The notes below the pieces were generated by a model. The model did no database searches, was not told the DNA's origin, and worked only from the letters and a program-made list of their open reading frames with translations. From positions 1,178,001 through 1,242,000 of the forward strand of contig NC_064654.1 in assembly GCF_001723175.1 (NCBI RefSeq): a stretch of DNA of 64,000 nt, written 5' to 3'. Both the position numbers and the translations under genes were made by a program. The stretch is from Penicillium oxalicum (taxonomy: Eukaryota; Ascomycota; Eurotiomycetes; Eurotiales; Aspergillaceae). Shown here piece after piece: positions 59,868 through 64,000 of the stretch (within the stretch, counting starts at the first letter, position 1; the number at the start of each line of letters is the position of its first letter).

Positions 59868-60581
59868 TTAATCTTCGTCGGAAGATGCGTCCATAGACAC
59901 GTCACTGTCCTCTTCCATGGGCGCCTCCCCTTCATCGCTCTCATCCTCGCGAGGCCGCTTGGTGCCGTGAGCCTCTCCGTTCGTCTCCGCTGCAGGTCGA
60001 GAGGGAATCGCACCCGGAGGGCCATTGAAGATTGACTTTTGGAGATCAGTCGAGGCGCCGGTGGGTGCAGCCCCGAGAGCCGGGGGGTTGTATGTGCCCC
60101 GTAGCTTGGCCAGAATGTCGGAGGAGCCCTTGGCATAGACGATTTTCTATAGATGCGACAACAGTAATTAGTCGCGGCTCGGCGGGGGGACTGAGGGGAA
60201 GTGATATGCGAAGCCCAGATTTCGCAGTTGTTCGTCAAACTTACCATTTCCTTTCCAAAGAAATTGAAACCTTGTAGAGCACGCATTGCTTGTGTGCTGG
60301 CTTGAATATCCTTGAAGACAATATGAGCCTGACCACGCATCTTGTTCGTCTTCATGGCCACGACGTCGAGGACCGTCCCATATGTGGCGAACAGGGAATA
60401 AAGCGAGGTGCGAAGGTCATGCTTATTGATCTTGTCAGGAAGGTTGGTGCAGTACAGCCTAAAGAGCTGTTAGTGTCCGACACGGAAATCAATCGCAGCT
60501 CCAGGACAGTCAAACTCACGTTTGATTGGGATGACCTGTAGCCTTGAGGTCAGGCCGGGAAGCGGCGGTCTTGGAAGCCAT
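59868..60581 (-). CDS. U1A/U2B''-like spliceosomal snRNP protein
   Basis: One-RRM RNA-binding protein of the U1A/U2B'' (SNF) family that binds a stem-loop of U1 or U2 snRNA. Exons 60581-60520, 60458-60245 and 60146-59868 give 555 nt and 184 residues. After a short N-tail (MASKTAASRPDLKATG) comes the RRM: NQTLYCTNLPDKINKHDLRT, with RNP2 LYCTNL, then MRGQAHIVFKDIQAS (RNP1), then GFNFFGKEMKIVYAKGSSDI, the last formed across intron 2. The C-terminal 80 residues are acidic and end SMDASSDED. Human U1A has a second RRM that is absent here, so this resembles U2B''/Msl1 or the combined fungal form; which snRNA it binds is not decidable from sequence. Confidence 0.88.
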
Positions 60582-62329
60582 CAGATGAGATATGAGAGAA
60601 GAGTTTTATTATGTCTGCGTCTCTGTGAAGTTGGTAGAGCAATGTAGGGTCACCAGCGAACTCTGGTAGCTTATTGCATTTCACGTTGATTCGAGGGACA
60701 TGTCCAGTTCGCGAGAAAAGCACATAATCACGTGACTAATTGCCCCGGCTTGGCTGCGGCGGTCTGTGTGTGGGATGTGGAAATAGTCGGGCAGAATTCC
60801 GTCCGTATGAGACGGGAGCTTTGACTCTGGAAAGCGGTCAGCTATGAAGGGCGACAGGCTGAAGGCTTGTTGATTATGTTGTTGCTCTATCAGTGCGGAT
60901 CCAACAGGTATTATAAACAGATTGTGGTAGCCAAGTATGTTTGACAATATTCAGGGGGGAATAGCAGGTCCATGATACTGGGTTGAGTCTCCTACAAGAT
61001 GCAAATTATGACTGTCCAAAAAGGCACTTCCCTATCTTCGCACCATGGAAGCTCCAGGACGAGTGTGGACGATATGTAAGTGGTCGAATTACGAGCCCCA
61101 GCAGCAACCAACGCCCTATCCATATTTGATTGAGTGCATTCATTCAGTCGTGATGATCTTCTACATCCACCATGGATCCTGAGCAATCTCAAGCCTTTCC
61201 CATTTTACGTCACACGTGATTGAACGGCGTCGTCAATTACGAAGCTGGTGAAGCAGCCTCATTTGCCAACGCTCGTAGCTCCCATCAATGTGTAAAACAT
61301 GGACCTCCAGCAGGACAGTGACGGTATATACGACAACCTCCAATCAATGACTCTTATCTTACCCTACAACTCCCGAATGATAGACATCTTCCTGATCTTG
61401 GAAGGACTGACCTCTACACTAATTTTGCTCAGGCACTGCCCTACCCATCCCTCATCTGCTCACATGAGATGATGTCATGATGAAACGAGAATACATTCAT
61501 AAACCCTTGAGCTATACCTAGAAGACCAGTGGCCGGCATCGTGAGTCTGCCTAGCTGCCTAACAAATGCGTTTCATACCTGGTCAAAGTCCCTCACAACC
61601 GAATTCTTTAAGCTCGTACTGAAGAAGAAGAATGCTAGGTTTGTGGTCTGTTCAAGAGGAATCATGCTCCAGAAATCTGGCATTTCTTGCCTCGGTTCTA
61701 ACTGAGCAATGGAGCCCTACCAAAGCGTTTAGGTTCAACTTTGTACTGAGTCAAACCAGAACTCGTCACCTAAGTCTAACTGAGGAACATCTTTTTCAAC
61801 TCGTTGACCAATATTTTGAGTGGAAATGAGTAGGCGATATCCCATATCATATCTCTTATCCATTCAACTAGTTTAATGCAAGATCCATATGGTGCGATCT
61901 CGATATACCTCTGTCGGATCGGTGATACTGGAAAGAAGGCTTCTTCGTTTACAGATTGCAGAGCAGGATGTTGATGGAACGAAAGGTACTAGTTCTACAC
62001 TCTAGAAGCTACCATATGTACAATGATCACTCCCATCGCCAATGCTTTCATGCTCACGAGGACTCCAACTGCCTCAGGCGTCCTCGCTTTCCAGATGCGA
62101 CGCCTTGCGCTCCTCAGCCGAGCGACCCACTCCGAGTGACCACGGCCGGACTCATCGGAGGCTTCTAGTTTACCTAAGCACTCGGGCAGCGTCATCGCCA
62201 AGATGCCCGACTGGAAAGTAGCTGTCCCTCTCTGGCTCGTGTGTTCCCCTCATCCTCCTCACTCAACCCCTTTTTACCCCCACCTACAACCTCGACAGTA
62301 GAGAGCTCCTCCTGTCACTAACCACCACA
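60582..62329. other. 1.7 kb intergenic, divergent snRNP / ARC40
   Basis: Upstream of both genes. Pyrimidine-rich before the ARC40 start (62220-62310). Short open frames only; nothing else recognised. Confidence 0.5.
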
Positions 62330-63636
62330 ATGGCTACTCCTCAAGTGCACCACCTGTTCCACGCCCCAATTGCCGACCACTCCTTCTCATCGGACCGCCA
62401 GACCCTCGCCGTCGCCCGCGACAACAATGTGGAGCTGTACCAATCGTCAGGCAGCAAGTTCACCTTGAGCGACGAGTTGAAGGGCCACGACAAGACTGTC
62501 ACTAGTGTCGACATTGCGCCCAACAGCGGTCATATCGTCACTTGCTCGCAAGGTACGAGATATCAAAATTAAGAAGCAGTCGCGTGCTTTGGATAACTCA
62601 TGCGTGTTTACCCTTCAGACCGTAACGCCTACGTCTGGGAAAAGACCGCTTCTGGCTGGAAGCCCACGCTCGTTCTTCTCCGAATCAACCGTGCCGCAAC
62701 CTTTGTGCGTTGGTCGCCCTCGGAGCAGAAATTCGCCGTCGGCTCCGGAGCCCGCGTGATCGCGGTCTGCTACTTCGAAGAGGAAAACGACTGGTGGATC
62801 TCGAAGCATCTGAAGAAGCCGATCCGCAGTACCATCACCACTCTTGCCTGGCACCCGAACTCGGTTCTTCTGGCTGCCGGATCCACCGACTCTCACGCTC
62901 GTGTTTTCTCCAGCTTCATCAAGGGTATCGATCAGCGCCCGGAGCCCAGCGCCTGGGGTGAGCGTCTCCCGTTCAATACCATTTGTGGAGAATTCCTCAA
63001 CGATACCGCTGGCTGGATCCACGGTGTCTCTTTCTCCCCCAGCGGTAACGCCCTTGCTTTCACCGGACACGATAGCAGTGTCACTGTTGTCTACCCGAGC
63101 GCTCCGGAGCAGCCTCCCGCGCGATGCTCAACATCTCTACCCGTCTGCTGCCACTCAACAGCCTGATCTGGAACGGCGAAAATGAAATCATTGCTGCTGG
63201 ACACGTATGTGACTATTATCATTAGCTTATTCCCTGTCCTACCCACGAATATGGAGTCTCTAACACCTTCTGAAATTTAGGACTGCGAGCCCTTCCGCTT
63301 CCAAGGTGACGAGAATGGCTGGCAGCTGACTGGCTCCTTGGAGAAGCAGGGTGGTACCGGAGCCACCGGTGCCCGCGAGGAGTCTGCCTTGAACATGTTC
63401 CGTCAAATGGATCTCAAGGGTCAAAGCTCCGTAGACACCAAGCTCAAGTCCACTCACCAGAACACTGTGAACACTATTCGTGTCTTTGAAGAATCCAACG
63501 GACAAGTCAGCTCTTTCAGCAGTAAGTTTTTTCTCTTAGTGTTTCCTGAAGCTATCATGGGTTTGAACAGGTGGGGCTAACCCTTGGAACTATAGCCAGC
63601 GGTGTTGATGGACGCGTTGTCATCTGGTCTACTTAG
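62330..63636 (+). CDS. ARC40: Arp2/3 complex subunit 1 (ARPC1/Arc40), one frameshift in the sequence
   Basis: WD40-propeller subunit of the Arp2/3 complex, which nucleates branched actin at endocytic sites. Exons 62330-62552, 62619-63204, 63281-63521 and 63596-63636. The start [20 protein letters not shown] is typical. Repeats include [20 protein letters not shown], then [20 protein letters not shown], then [20 protein letters not shown]. The protein ends [12 protein letters not shown]. The frame breaks at 63116-63118: after PSAPEQPP one C is missing, and downstream the expected [18 protein letters not shown] continues in another frame to the exon end. With one base restored the coding length is 1092 nt, 363 residues. 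Confidence 0.94.
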
Positions 63637-64000
63637 GTATTATAGCACTGATACATGCAGCCTTTTCATTCCTTCTCGAAATAGAGGAGGTGAATGCGAA
63701 CCAATCAATCTACACAGCCACCCAAAATTTCCGTACAGCCGTAGTCTTGGTTCCGCGGCGCGAATTCCTGGGGTGAATGACCGGAGGGATTAGGCTACGT
63801 AAACTCGCGGATCATGTCCCTAAAACTCAGGATACCCCACATACATGCCGACAACGAGCAGCTCCTGACAAGACCACAAACACCCGAACTACCAGAACTG
63901 ATCGAGAAGGAAATCGCCTTTTCTTGAGAATGGAAAAAGCTTCAACGAAGCATCTTCCAATACCATAGAACCGAAAACCTCGGACCGGAATTCCATAGTC
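63637..64000. other. 3' flank of ARC40
   Basis: Non-coding up to the window edge. No motif or gene seen. Confidence 0.5.

Overview
The window is nuclear DNA of a filamentous ascomycete, most likely family Aspergillaceae (Penicillium/Aspergillus type). The reasons are short GT-AG introns (about 50-140 nt), a dense mix of single-copy housekeeping genes on both strands, a secreted alpha-factor-like pheromone precursor with KWCxHPGQGC units, and a fungal Hsp30-type small heat shock protein. There are no bacterial, viral or CRISPR features and no intact transposon. I recognise 23 protein-coding genes, most with complete exon structures worked out by hand, two identical tRNA-Glu genes and one kinase relic.

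Layout. 1-5 kb: end of a GH47 alpha-mannosidase, LSM6 (-), a Rad60/Esc2-type SUMO-like protein (+) and TRM112 (+). 6-10 kb: the H3K4 methyltransferase SET1 (-). 10-13.6 kb: gene-free DNA ending in the GFA1 promoter. 13.6-19.4 kb: GFA1 (+), RIB4 (+) and proteasome PRE10 (-). 19.4-21.9 kb: a degraded APH-type kinase relic. 21.9-25 kb: a zinc-ribbon hypothetical gene (+) and IDH1 (-). 26.5-27 kb: the pheromone precursor ppgA (+). 27-30 kb: two inverted tRNA-Glu(UUC) genes around a 27-nt C tract. 30-41.7 kb: BUD23 (-), SVP26 (+), a BEM3-like RhoGAP (-), MDM31 (-) and PNO1 (+). 42-48.7 kb: PRE7 (-), a SAP30BP/HCNGP-like gene (+), PRE4 (+), a fumarylacetoacetase-family gene (-) and SDH6/SDHAF1 (+). 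49.9-55.3 kb: hsp30 (+) and a large disordered, possibly N-myristoylated protein (-). 58.5-63.6 kb: ATG10 (+), a U1A/U2B''-like snRNP protein (-) and the Arp2/3 subunit ARC40 (+).

Functional links. TRM112 and its partner BUD23 both lie here, as does PNO1, so small-subunit ribosome biogenesis is well represented. Three 20S proteasome subunits (alpha7, beta6, beta7) lie within 28 kb. LSM6 and the U1A/U2B''-like protein serve splicing, SVP26 and the GH47 enzyme serve glycoprotein maturation, and MDM31, SDH6 and IDH1 are mitochondrial. No operon-like logic is expected. Several pairs are divergent with short shared promoters (LSM6/rad60, BUD23/SVP26, MDM31/PNO1).

The most important caution is that four conserved genes (SET1, GFA1, BEM3-like, ARC40) each carry exactly one single-base indel that breaks an otherwise perfect reading frame, in or beside a C/G or A/T run. 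Correcting one base restores a length divisible by three in all four. This points to homopolymer errors in the assembly rather than four broken genes. The most biologically interesting locus is ppgA. Its spacers are built in strict X-Ala/X-Pro dipeptide register, it has four pheromone units of two sequences, and it ends in a spacer without a peptide.
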